Below, in pieces: positions 33,911-42,000 of a stretch of 64,000 nucleotides of DNA. Position 1 is the first letter of the stretch, and each line of letters begins with the position of its first letter. Position numbers and translations under genes: made by a program. The DNA lies in NCBI RefSeq assembly GCF_003116585.1, contig NZ_QEHM01000010.1, forward strand, positions 62,001 through 126,000, written 5' to 3'. This DNA is from Albibacillus kandeliae. Lineage in GTDB: Bacteria > Pseudomonadota > Alphaproteobacteria > Rhodobacterales > Rhodobacteraceae. Below the pieces are notes generated by a model. That model saw only the letters and a program-made list of their open reading frames with translations. It did not search any database and had not been told where the DNA came from.

Positions 33911-35200
33911 TCAGCCGAAGAAGAATTCGGGTAGGAACATCGCGATCTGCGGCACGAAGGTGACCAGCATCAGGGTCGGCAGCCAGGCCAGCAGAAGGAA
34001 CGCGATGGTCGGTTTCATCATCGCCTGGACCGAAACGCCGGTGACCCGTGTCCCGAGATAGAGCAAGGGAGCGGTTGGCGGGGTGATGTTGCCCATGCCA
34101 AGGTTCACGCCGAGGATCGCCGCGAAATGGATCGGGTCGACCCCGGCATTGGTTGCGATCGGCGTCAGCAGCGAGGCGCTCAGCACCAGCCCGCTGAAGT
34201 CGTCGATGATCATGCCCATAATGATGATGACGAGGTTCACCATCAGCATCACGACGACCGGGTTGTCAGATACGGAATAGATGAAGTCCTGCGTCAGCTG
34301 CGGCACGTCTTCGAAGATCAGGTACTTGCTGACGATCAGCACCATGAAGATCATCACCATCACGACGCCGATGGTCACGCTCGACTCCTTCAGGGTCTGC
34401 CAGAAGGTGGCCCATGTCAGCCCGCGATAGATCAGGAATCCGACGGGCAGCGCGTAGATGGCCGCGACACCGGCGGCCTCGGTCGGGGTCATGAAACCGC
34501 CGTAGATACCACCGAGCACGATCAGCGGCATCATCAGCGCGGGGATCGCCCGGAAGGTGGTCCGCCCCAGTTCGGGCAGGACCGGCCCGGTCGGCCGGAT
34601 CGTCAGGATCTCGGTATTGCGGCGCAGAAGGAGGAAGTTCACCGCGACGAGGAAGGCCGTCAGGACAAGCCCCGCGCCGAGCGCGGAGAGAAAGCACTTC
34701 AGAACCGATTGCTGGGTCAGCCACGCATAGACCAGTTGCCCGCCGCTGGGAGGGATCAGCAGGCCAAGCGGACTGGCGCTGACCAGCAGTGCCGCCGAGA
34801 ACCCGCGCGGATACCGGTTTCTCTCGAGATGCGGCATCATGATCGAGCCGATGCAGGTGAGGGTCGCGGCCCCGCTGCCCGAGATCGCGCCGAACATGGC
34901 GCTGGCGATCACACCCGCCGCACTCAGCCCGCCCCGCACCCGGCCGGTCAGCAGCTCGGCGATACGCACGATCGGGTCGGCGATGCGGCTGCGCAGCATC
35001 AGGTCGCCGGTGATGATGAACAGCGGAATCACGAGGATGATCACCGTGTTCAGCTTCCAGTGCCCGGTGCCCATGAAGGCCGCCGTGTTGTGATCGCCCA
35101 GCACCGCGATCAGGATCAGCACGCCGCCAAAGGCCATCGGGACAGAGACCCCGATCAGCAGAAGAACAACAAGCAGGATGATGGAGCCGGTCAGGATCAT
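33911..35200 (-). CDS. TRAP transporter large permease (DctM-like)
   Basis: A 429-residue membrane protein with about 12 helices and DctM hallmarks (VIPLFIITGDLMLRSRIADPI, FGAISGSGAATLTCIGSIMMP, FMTPTEAAGVAAIYAL, NLGMGNITPPTAPLLYLG). ATG 35200 overlaps the small-permease stop by one base (TGATG); the longer frame upstream is a shadow. It forms the transport channel of the third TRAP system in this window. Confidence 0.92.
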   Translation of the reverse strand: MILTGSIILLVVLLLIGVSVPMAFGGVLILIAVLGDHNTAAFMGTGHWKLNTVIILVIPLFIITGDLMLRSRIADPIVRIAELLTGRVRGGLSAAGVIASAMFGAISGSGAATLTCIGSIMMPHLERNRYPRGFSAALLVSASPLGLLIPPSGGQLVYAWLTQQSVLKCFLSALGAGLVLTAFLVAVNFLLLRRNTEILTIRPTGPVLPELGRTTFRAIPALMMPLIVLGGIYGGFMTPTEAAGVAAIYALPVGFLIYRGLTWATFWQTLKESSVTIGVVMVMIFMVLIVSKYLIFEDVPQLTQDFIYSVSDNPVVVMLMVNLVIIIMGMIIDDFSGLVLSASLLTPIATNAGVDPIHFAAILGVNLGMGNITPPTAPLLYLGTRVTGVSVQAMMKPTIAFLLLAWLPTLMLVTFVPQIAMFLPEFFFG

Positions 35201-35769
35201 CAGAAGGCCCCCTCTGGCCGGGTCTCGTCGCCCGGGGTCTCGGGCAGTATGGCGCTGCCGAACCGTAGCAGGACATAGAGGTGAAGTGCCGTGTAGAAGG
35301 CGATGAAGACAAAGCCGACCAGGGTCGCGAGATGCGGCACGAGGAAAGGTATCTTGAGCGCGATGGTGGTCTGCCAGCGTGGATAGGCGGCGATGTCGCT
35401 CGCGACCGACTGCCAGGCCCACCATGTCAGAACCAACACGATAGCCAGTTCAATGACCGCGACCGTGACCTGCCGCGTCCAGCGCAGCCGACGAGAGCTG
35501 AAGACCGACTCGAGCAGATCGGCGCGGATGTGCGCGTTCTGATAGCTGCCCACTGCGCCACCGAGGAAGTAGAGCCAGAAGGCGAGAGGAAGCAGCCACT
35601 CCTCGTAGGCAAAGAGATCCGCGTGCAGCAGGTATCTCATGATCACGACCAGTGTGAAGGTAAGCGGCAGCAGGATCGTCGCCACCGCGCCGAGGGTCAG
35701 CTTGATCCGCACCATGGCGCGGACGAACCGCGCCGTTCCGGGCGGCAGATGATTGGCTAGGTCTTGCAC
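35200..35769 (-). CDS. TRAP transporter small permease (DctQ-like)
   Basis: A 189-residue protein with four membrane helices (LTLGAVATILLPLTFTLVVI, EEWLLPLAFWLYFLGGAVG, VAVIELAIVLVLTWWAW, VPHLATLVGFVFIAFYTAL) and a DctQ-like HIRADLL motif at the loop between helices 2 and 3. It partners the DctM protein downstream. The start is GTG 35769; a weak AAGAG lies before it and the exact N-terminus is uncertain. Confidence 0.87.
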   Translation of the reverse strand: MQDLANHLPPGTARFVRAMVRIKLTLGAVATILLPLTFTLVVIMRYLLHADLFAYEEWLLPLAFWLYFLGGAVGSYQNAHIRADLLESVFSSRRLRWTRQVTVAVIELAIVLVLTWWAWQSVASDIAAYPRWQTTIALKIPFLVPHLATLVGFVFIAFYTALHLYVLLRFGSAILPETPGDETRPEGAF

Positions 35770-35826
35770 GGGAATGACTCTTTGGTGGCCCCGGTCGGCG
35801 GGCGGCGCGTGCCGCCCGCACGCTCG

Positions 35827-36816
35827 TTACTTGGTAAGACGATCGATCAGATCCTGCCCGACAGACCCGCTCAGCGTCGGCCAGACATCGGCCACGACCT
35901 TTTCGCGGATCGCCGACATCTCCTCGGGCGTGAACTCGACGATGGTCCAACCCTTGTCACGCAACTGCCCCACGAAGCCTTCGGACCGCTCCAGCGCATC
36001 CTCGGCGATAGTCGAGGCTGCTTTGGACGCGGCAGTCTGGATGACCTCCTGCTGCTCCGGGCTCAGCTTGTCCCAGCTCTGGCCGCTGATGTAGATCTCC
36101 TGGATCTCGACGAAGGCGTTGTAGGCCAGGAAGGTATTGCCGACATCGCTGGCCGCGAAGGTGGTGTAGGCCCATTCCGGAGTACAGCAGATGGCGCCGT
36201 CGATGGTCCCGGCCTGAACCGCCGGAAAGACCTCGGCCCAGTTCATCGTGGTGGTCTGGTAGCCCAGCGTCTCCATGGTGGTCTTGACGATCTGCGAACT
36301 CCAGACCCGGATGTTCATGTCCTTGGGGCCAAGCCCTCTCGGATCAGCAGGCATGTCGGTCGCGATCATGCCGATCAGACCCTCGCCGATGGTGGCCAGA
36401 TGCTGCACCCCATGATCCGCAAGGATCTCGGAGATCACAGTGTTGAACTCCGACGTCGGGTCGCCCAGCACGCTGCGGATCTCGTCGCCCGAAGAAATCA
36501 GGAACGGCAGGCTCAGCACCTCCAGCCGGGGGTCGGCCTGCGCGTAGACGGTGCCGTGCACCATGTCGATGTTGCCAAAGCGGACATCGTTGAACAGTTC
36601 TTCGCCCGAGCCGAGCTGACCGGCCGGGAAGTACTGGACCGTCACGCCGACATTGGCGGATTCGATCTCTTCGATCATCTGCTCCAGTACCTTGGAGCCG
36701 AAGTGCTCGGCCGGCAGCGTCCCGGCAAGCCTCAGCTTGACGTCCGCTGCCAGCGCGAAACTGGAGGAGAGCATGAGTGCGGCCACCGGCCACAGAAGCG
36801 TTCTTTGCAAAGTCAT
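35827..36816 (-). CDS. TRAP transporter substrate-binding protein (DctP family)
   Basis: A 329-residue periplasmic binding protein. The signal peptide MTLQRTLLWPVAALMLSSSFALA leads to ADVKLRLAGTLPAEH. The family-typical PADPRGLGPKDMNIRVWSSQIVKTTMETLG region carries the arginine expected to bind the substrate carboxylate. ATG 36816 was preferred because the extra 21 residues of the longer frame would put charged sequence before the signal peptide. It is the first gene of the TRAP operon and is divergent from the TetR gene at 36972. Confidence 0.9.
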   Translation of the reverse strand: MTLQRTLLWPVAALMLSSSFALAADVKLRLAGTLPAEHFGSKVLEQMIEEIESANVGVTVQYFPAGQLGSGEELFNDVRFGNIDMVHGTVYAQADPRLEVLSLPFLISSGDEIRSVLGDPTSEFNTVISEILADHGVQHLATIGEGLIGMIATDMPADPRGLGPKDMNIRVWSSQIVKTTMETLGYQTTTMNWAEVFPAVQAGTIDGAICCTPEWAYTTFAASDVGNTFLAYNAFVEIQEIYISGQSWDKLSPEQQEVIQTAASKAASTIAEDALERSEGFVGQLRDKGWTIVEFTPEEMSAIREKVVADVWPTLSGSVGQDLIDRLTK

Positions 36817-36878
36817 TTCAGGTCCCTGTCGATCTCTTGTCTGTTGACGCCGGTGTGATTCCGGCCCATTTCGAACCA

Positions 36879-36900
36879 CAACATAACAGGTGTGATGTTG
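36879..36900. promoter_or_regulatory. Inverted repeat, probable TetR operator
   Basis: Half-sites CAACAT-a-ACA and TGT-g-ATGTTG flank a central GG, giving a 22-bp palindrome with one mismatched base pair. It lies between the divergent TRAP and TetR genes, 62 bp and 71 bp from their starts, as expected for an autoregulated TetR repressor. Confidence 0.6.
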
Positions 36901-36971
36901 CTGAACCTAAGGCCGGTGACGAAAACCTGTCAAGCGTGTTAAACCGATCTCGCAGCCAGACAGGAGGTCCC

Positions 36972-37613
36972 GTGCAAGCAACGTCCAAAAGAAAGTCGGA
37001 ACCCCTGGTCGAGGCAGACTGGATCCACGCGGCACGGCGGATCCTGATCGAGGAAGGGATCAAGGGCCTGAGTCTCAGACGGCTTGCGGCGGCCCTCGGG
37101 GTCACTACCGGCGCCTTCTACTGGCTGTTCGGCAACTTCGACGATCTGCTCGACAAGCTGCGGCAGGACTGGGAAGAGCAGAACAACCTGCACTTCTCTC
37201 TGGTGTTCGAGTCACCGGACCTCGACAGCCGCCAGAAGTACATCGAATACCTTCGGATCCTGCTGGACAAGCGCCGCTACGATCCCGAGTACGACGGCGC
37301 GATCCGGGATTGGGCCCCCTTCTCGCCGGAAACCGCGGCGACCCTTCAGCGGGTAGATGACCTTCGGATCCGACAGCTCGAAAGCATGTACCAGGGGTTC
37401 GGCAACAAGGGCCTTGCCGCCCGCGTCCACGCCGAACTCGCCTACTTTCACCAGATCGGCTACTACCTCGTCGGGGCGTCGGAATCCCTTGAACAGAGGT
37501 TGGAAAAGCTGCCGTTCTACGCGCAACTGGTCTGCCCGGACATCATCCCGCTCGACAGCACCATAGAGGACCTGCGCGCGCTGTTGGTGCGCAACGAAGA
37601 CCTCCAAACCTGA
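36972..37613 (+). CDS. TetR/AcrR family transcriptional regulator
   Basis: A 213-residue TetR-type regulator with a helix-turn-helix at about 33-62 (LSLRRLAAALGVTTGAFYWLFGN) and a helical C-terminal domain. GTG 36972 is chosen as start because a full AGGAGGT lies just upstream; the longer open frame would reach back across the palindrome at 36879-36900. It probably represses the divergent TRAP/M20/oxidase operon and its own gene. It is followed at 89 bp by the agmatine deiminase gene on the same strand, which it may also influence. Confidence 0.88.
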   Translation: MQATSKRKSEPLVEADWIHAARRILIEEGIKGLSLRRLAAALGVTTGAFYWLFGNFDDLLDKLRQDWEEQNNLHFSLVFESPDLDSRQKYIEYLRILLDKRRYDPEYDGAIRDWAPFSPETAATLQRVDDLRIRQLESMYQGFGNKGLAARVHAELAYFHQIGYYLVGASESLEQRLEKLPFYAQLVCPDIIPLDSTIEDLRALLVRNEDLQT

Positions 37614-37702
37614 ACCGCCCGCCAGCCACTCGGCGGGAGACACCCCCTGCCGAGTGCGCTATGGAACACCCGAGTTCGAAGACACATGCCAGGAGCCCCC
37701 AC

Positions 37703-38731
37703 ATGACATGGACGATGCCGCCAGAGACCGCACCGCAAGAGCGCGTTTGGATGGCCTTTCCCCGTGAGGGCTCGACGCTTGGCGAGACCAGCGCCGAGCG
37801 CGAGGCCGGCTACGCGGCCTGGGCCGAGGTGGCCAACACCACGGCGGATTTCATCGGTGTGACCATGATCGTGGACCCGAGCGAGACGCGCAGGGCCAAG
37901 ACCATGCTTGCCGGTGCGGTGGAGATCGTCGAACGCCCCGTCGGCGAGTTCTGGATGCGCGACACCGGCCCGACCTTCGTGCTCGACGAGTCCGGGCGCC
38001 TTGGCGCGGTGGACTGGGTCTTCAACGGCTGGGGCGGCCACGCATGGAGCAACGCCGAACCCGACGAAGACATGGCCCGATTCATCGCCGGTCTGGCGGG
38101 CGCCGAATGCCTGTCCTCCGAACTGGTGAACGAGGGTGGCGGCCTGCATGTCGATGGCGCCGGCACGGTGTTCCTGACAGAGACGGTGCAGCGCGATCCC
38201 AACCGCAACCCCGGCATCGCCCGTGCCAAGGTCGAGCAGGAGATGGCCCGCTTGCTGGGTGCGCGCCAGACGGTCTGGCTGTCGCAGGGACTGACCCGCG
38301 ACTACGACGACTTCGGCACCTCGGGCCATGTCGACATCGTGGCGACCAGCCCCGCGCCGGGCCTGATCCTGCTGCACGCCCAGAACAATCCGGAGCATCC
38401 CGACCATCAGGTCATGGCGCTGATCAAGCGCGAGTTGACCGCAGCGCGGGACGCCGACGGAAACCCCTACGAGATCATCGACATGCCCGCCCCCGAGCAA
38501 TTGCGCGACGATCACGGCTGGGTGGATTACTCCTACATCAACCACCTCGTGACCAACGGTGCCGTGATCGCCTGCGGCTTTGGCGAGGACCGCGCAGATG
38601 GCGCCGCCCGCGAGATCCTTGCCCACGCCTACCCGAACCGCACCATTGCCATGCTCGACTCGCGCGAGCTTTTCGCGCGCGGCGGCGGGATCCATTGCAT
38701 CACCCAGCAGCAGCCCAAATCGGTGACGTAA
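37703..38731 (+). CDS. aguA: Agmatine deiminase (peptidyl-arginine-deiminase-like family)
   Basis: A 342-residue guanidine-group-modifying enzyme. WMRDTGP (84-90), EGGGLHVDG (144-152), GHVD (208-211) and the catalytic C332 in GGGIHCITQQ match agmatine deiminase, which converts agmatine to N-carbamoylputrescine plus ammonia in the cytoplasm. ATG 37703 has AGGAG upstream; an in-frame ATG at 37661 would add 14 residues. It is followed without a gap by an amidase and then by two spermidine-pathway genes, so it may feed putrescine into spermidine synthesis, or belong to agmatine/arginine breakdown. Confidence 0.9.
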   Translation: MTWTMPPETAPQERVWMAFPREGSTLGETSAEREAGYAAWAEVANTTADFIGVTMIVDPSETRRAKTMLAGAVEIVERPVGEFWMRDTGPTFVLDESGRLGAVDWVFNGWGGHAWSNAEPDEDMARFIAGLAGAECLSSELVNEGGGLHVDGAGTVFLTETVQRDPNRNPGIARAKVEQEMARLLGARQTVWLSQGLTRDYDDFGTSGHVDIVATSPAPGLILLHAQNNPEHPDHQVMALIKRELTAARDADGNPYEIIDMPAPEQLRDDHGWVDYSYINHLVTNGAVIACGFGEDRADGAAREILAHAYPNRTIAMLDSRELFARGGGIHCITQQQPKSVT

Positions 38732-40489
38732 GTGAACGTCATCGAGGCCACGATCGCCGACCTGCAGGCAGCGCTGAGCAGCGGCGAGGTCACCGCTGTC
38801 GAACTGGTGACCGCCTACCTCGACCGGATCGCGCAATATGACTGCGCGGGTCCGACGCTCAACTCGGTGGTGGTGGCCAACCCGGCGGTTCTGGACGAGG
38901 CGCGCGCCTCGGACCAAAGGCGCGCGGCCGGGCGCACCCTGTCCCCGCTCGATGGAATCCCCTACACCGCCAAGGACAGCTACAAGGCAAAGGGCCTGAC
39001 CGTCGCCAGCGGTTCGCCTGCCTTTGCCGAGCTGATCGCCGGCGACGATGCCTTCGTCATCGCCCGCCTGCGCGCCGCCGGGGCTATCCTCATCGGCCTG
39101 ACCAACATGCCACCAATGGCGAACGGCGGCATGCAGCGTGGCGTCTACGGCCGCGCGGAATCGCCCTACAACGCCGACTACCTGACTGCCGCCTTCGCCT
39201 CCGGCTCCTCCAACGGATCCGGCACCGCGACCGCCGCCAGCTTTGCCGCCTTCGGGCTCGGCGAAGAAACCTGGTCCAGCGGCCGCGCGCCTGCCGCGAA
39301 CAATGCGCTCTGCGCCTACACACCCAGCCGGGGCGTGATCTCGGTGCGCGGGAACTGGCCCCTCGTGCCAACGATGGACGTGGTGGTACCGCACACCCGC
39401 ACGATGGCCGACATGCTCGCGCTGCTGGACGTGATCGTCGCGGACGACGAGGACACCACCGGTGATTTCTGGCGCTCCCAGCCCTGGGTCGAGATTCCCC
39501 GCCCCTCCGATATCCGCCCGGAATCCTACGCCGCGCTGGCGGAAACCGGCAGTCTCGCAGGCCAACGTTTCGCCCTGCCCGCCATGTATATCAACGCCGA
39601 CCCCCTCGCCGGAACCGCGCCCGACGGTGGTATCGGCGGCCCCACCGGTCAGCGGATCGAGACCCGCCCCTCGATCGTTGCCCTGATGGATGCGGCGCGA
39701 TCCGCGCTCGAAGCTGCGGGCGCCGAGGTCATCGTCACTGATTTTCCGCTGGTGACCAACTACGAAGGCGACCGCCCCGGCGCGCCGACGATTCATACCC
39801 GCGGGCTGGTGTCGTCTGCCTACCTGGAACGCGAGATCTGGGACCTGTCGGTCTGGTCGTGGGACAGCTTCCTCAGGTCCAACGGCGATCCGCACCTGAA
39901 CCGGCTGGCCGACGTCAACGGAGCGCAGATCTTCCCCCGGCCCCAAGGCGCCCTCCCCGATCGCTACACCGGCTTCGACGACGATATCGCGAACTATCCC
40001 GACTTCGCACGAACGCACCCCCGGACAGACTTTCGCGACATCCCCGAGCTCGAGGCGGGCCTTCGGGGCCTCGAGGAAACCCGGCGCCTCGACCTCGAAG
40101 AGTGGATGGACAACCTCGGGGTCGACGCGGTGATCTTTCCCGCAGTCGCCGATGTCGGACCGGCGGATGCAGACCGCAACCCGGACTCGGCTGACAAGGC
40201 GTGGAAGAACGGCACCTGGGTGGCCAATGGCAACCTTGCCATCCGTCACCTTGGCGTGCCCACGGTCACCGTCCCGATGGGAACCATGACCGATATCGGC
40301 ATGCCCGCTGGGCTGACCTTTGCCGGGCGCGGCTGGTCAGATACCGGGCTTCTTCGCCTCGCCGCAGCCTTCGAGCGAACCGGCACCTATCGCAGTGCCC
40401 CGCCCCGAACAGCCGAGCCCGCCTTGGCCGGGGCACACCGCCAGCTGCTCGATTCCGAGGGGCGCTTCACACTTCCCCTGCGGGGTTGA
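38732..40489 (+). CDS. Amidase-signature family protein
   Basis: A 585-residue amidase-signature hydrolase. The Ser-cisSer-Lys triad is visible as K81 in YTAKDSYK, the cis-serine in GSSNGSG (158-164) and the nucleophile S183 in GEETWSSGRAPA. It is about 100 residues longer than typical members (470-500). GTG 38732 begins on the base after the agmatine deiminase stop, so the two are translated together. The usual N-carbamoylputrescine hydrolase is a nitrilase-family enzyme, which is absent here, so this amidase may take that role; this is inference. Other amide substrates are possible. Confidence 0.85.
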   Translation: MNVIEATIADLQAALSSGEVTAVELVTAYLDRIAQYDCAGPTLNSVVVANPAVLDEARASDQRRAAGRTLSPLDGIPYTAKDSYKAKGLTVASGSPAFAELIAGDDAFVIARLRAAGAILIGLTNMPPMANGGMQRGVYGRAESPYNADYLTAAFASGSSNGSGTATAASFAAFGLGEETWSSGRAPAANNALCAYTPSRGVISVRGNWPLVPTMDVVVPHTRTMADMLALLDVIVADDEDTTGDFWRSQPWVEIPRPSDIRPESYAALAETGSLAGQRFALPAMYINADPLAGTAPDGGIGGPTGQRIETRPSIVALMDAARSALEAAGAEVIVTDFPLVTNYEGDRPGAPTIHTRGLVSSAYLEREIWDLSVWSWDSFLRSNGDPHLNRLADVNGAQIFPRPQGALPDRYTGFDDDIANYPDFARTHPRTDFRDIPELEAGLRGLEETRRLDLEEWMDNLGVDAVIFPAVADVGPADADRNPDSADKAWKNGTWVANGNLAIRHLGVPTVTVPMGTMTDIGMPAGLTFAGRGWSDTGLLRLAAAFERTGTYRSAPPRTAEPALAGAHRQLLDSEGRFTLPLRG

Positions 40490-40826
40490 GCGGCCTCCTG
40501 CCTTCACGAGATCGTCCGCTGCTCCTCGATTCTCTGTGGCCCGTCTCGCGCCGCAGCAGATTGCCGTTCGACAGCATCATCGCCGCCCGGAGCGTCGCGT
40601 CAGATTGACCACGAAGTCCGCCTGTCCGGCGAACCGAAATCCCGCAGACTGGAAAAAGTGCGCTTATCCAAACCATTAGCCCAACCCAACAACCACAGGA
40701 ACCGCGCGTCAGAAACCGCGACATCGGCGACAGGGGCATTGCGACCTCGCCCCAACCGCTATAAACGGCCCCGGCATCGATTGGCCCGGTGCATTCCCGT
40801 CCCGTCCTGACAGAGGCCCGACGCGC
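40490..40826. other. Intergenic region, no gene seen
   Basis: The 337 bp between the amidase and the decarboxylase show no supported coding frame; the one open minus-strand frame is Arg/Gly/Ser-rich and unlike its neighbours. The region presumably contains the promoter of the decarboxylase/dehydrogenase pair. I see no clear operator or terminator in it. Confidence 0.5.
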
Positions 40827-41918
40827 ATGCAGACGCCCTACTACCTCATCGACAAATCACGCCTTCTTCCGAACATGGAGAAGATCGCGACATTGCGCCA
40901 ACTCTCCGGTGCCAAGGCGCTGCTGGCGCTGAAGTGTTTCGCCACCTGGTCGGTCTTCGACATGATGTCCGAGTACATGGACGGCACGACCTCCTCCTCG
41001 CTCTTCGAAGTGAAGCTGGGGCGCGAGAAGTTCCCGGGCGAGACGCATGCCTATTCCGTCGCATGGGCCCCGGACGAGATCGAGGAAGTTCTGGCCTCCT
41101 CCGACAAGGTCATCTTCAACACCGCGCAGCAGTTGTCCCGCTTTGAAGAGGTCAGCCGCAACCACATCCGCGGCCTGCGGGTCAACCCCGGTGTCTCGAC
41201 CTCTGGCTTCGACCTCGCCGATCCGGCGCGCCCCTTCTCGCGCCTGGGCGAGCACAGCCCTGAAGTGATCGAGCCAGTGGCGGACCTCATCACCGGTTTC
41301 ATGTTCCACAACAACTGCGAGAACGCGAGCTTCGAGCGGTTCGACGAGATGCTGGGCCAGATCGAGGCGCGCTTCGGTCACCTGATCAAGCGGATGAACT
41401 GGATCTCCCTTGGCGGCGGTATCCACTTCACCGGCGAAGGCTACCCGCTCGAAAAGCTTGCCGAGCGGTTCAAGCGGTTCGCGGGCGAAAACGAGGTGCA
41501 GGTCTACCTCGAGCCCGGCGAAGCCGCGATCACCAAGTCGACCACGCTGGAAGTCACCGTGCTCGACACGCTCTACAACGGCAAGAACCTCGCCATCGTC
41601 GATAGCTCGATCGAAGCGCACATGCTCGACCTGCTGATCTACCGCGAAAGCGCGAAGATGCTGGAAAGCGGCGATCAGGAATGGATGATCTGCGGCAAAT
41701 CCTGTCTTGCCGGTGACATCTTCGGAGAGTTCCGCTTTCCCGATGCACTGAAACCCGGCGACCGCCTGTCGATGCAGGATGCGGCCGGTTACACAATGGT
41801 GAAAAAGAACTGGTTTAACGGCGTGCAGATGCCCGCCATCGCCATTCGTGAGCTCGACGGCTCCGAGCGCCTTGTGCGCGGCTTCACCTACGAGGATTTC
41901 GCGGCGGCCCTGTCGTGA
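40827..41918 (+). CDS. nspC: Carboxynorspermidine/carboxyspermidine decarboxylase
   Basis: A 363-residue PLP-dependent decarboxylase of the alanine-racemase fold. The PLP lysine is K36 in LALKCF, the phosphate-binding GGG is at 196-198, EPGE at 229-232, and the CGKSCLAGD segment with the catalytic cysteine is at 289-297. This pattern distinguishes it from diaminopimelate decarboxylases. It removes CO2 from carboxyspermidine (or carboxynorspermidine) to give spermidine (or norspermidine). The matching dehydrogenase follows at 42001. No S-adenosylmethionine decarboxylase/spermidine synthase pair is visible, so this is the alternative route. Which polyamine is made is not decided by sequence alone. 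Confidence 0.9.
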   Translation: MQTPYYLIDKSRLLPNMEKIATLRQLSGAKALLALKCFATWSVFDMMSEYMDGTTSSSLFEVKLGREKFPGETHAYSVAWAPDEIEEVLASSDKVIFNTAQQLSRFEEVSRNHIRGLRVNPGVSTSGFDLADPARPFSRLGEHSPEVIEPVADLITGFMFHNNCENASFERFDEMLGQIEARFGHLIKRMNWISLGGGIHFTGEGYPLEKLAERFKRFAGENEVQVYLEPGEAAITKSTTLEVTVLDTLYNGKNLAIVDSSIEAHMLDLLIYRESAKMLESGDQEWMICGKSCLAGDIFGEFRFPDALKPGDRLSMQDAAGYTMVKKNWFNGVQMPAIAIRELDGSERLVRGFTYEDFAAALS

Positions 41919-41925
41919 TCTGTCC

Positions 41926-41961
41926 GCGCCCTTGAAAGGGGCGCCTGTTGACCTGGCGCCC
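41926..41961 (+). promoter_or_regulatory. Two mutually exclusive hairpins in the decarboxylase-dehydrogenase gap
   Basis: GCGCCC (41926-41931) can pair with GGGCGC inside 41939-41944, while GGGCGCC (41939-41945) can instead pair with GGCGCCC (41955-41961). The shared middle strand makes the two stems alternatives, as in attenuators. Chance is possible in such GC-rich DNA. Confidence 0.35.
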
Positions 41962-41982
41962 GCCCCGGCGGTGCGCCTCATC

Positions 41983-42000
41983 ATCTGAGGGGATTCAGAT
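41983..42000 (+). promoter_or_regulatory. Hairpin carrying the ribosome binding site of the dehydrogenase
   Basis: ATCTGA (41983-41988) pairs with TCAGAT (41995-42000), placing the purine-rich GGGGAT in the loop and the TTG start codon directly after the stem. This may limit or regulate translation initiation. Confidence 0.4.

Noticed and set aside
37517-40249. 910-residue open frame on the minus strand
   Set aside because: It is antisense to the agmatine deiminase and amidase genes, whose motifs are intact. Its translation is low-complexity Gly/His/Arg/Val-rich, as expected for a GC-rich antisense frame.
40467-40739. 90-residue minus-strand frame in the 337-bp gap before the decarboxylase
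   Set aside because: Arg/Gly/Ser-rich composition, no recognisable fold, overlaps the end of the amidase gene.
40827-41918. Diaminopimelate or ornithine/arginine decarboxylase as alternative call
   Set aside because: The length of 363 residues, the CGKSCLAGD segment and the adjacent saccharopine-dehydrogenase-family gene fit carboxy(nor)spermidine decarboxylase better.
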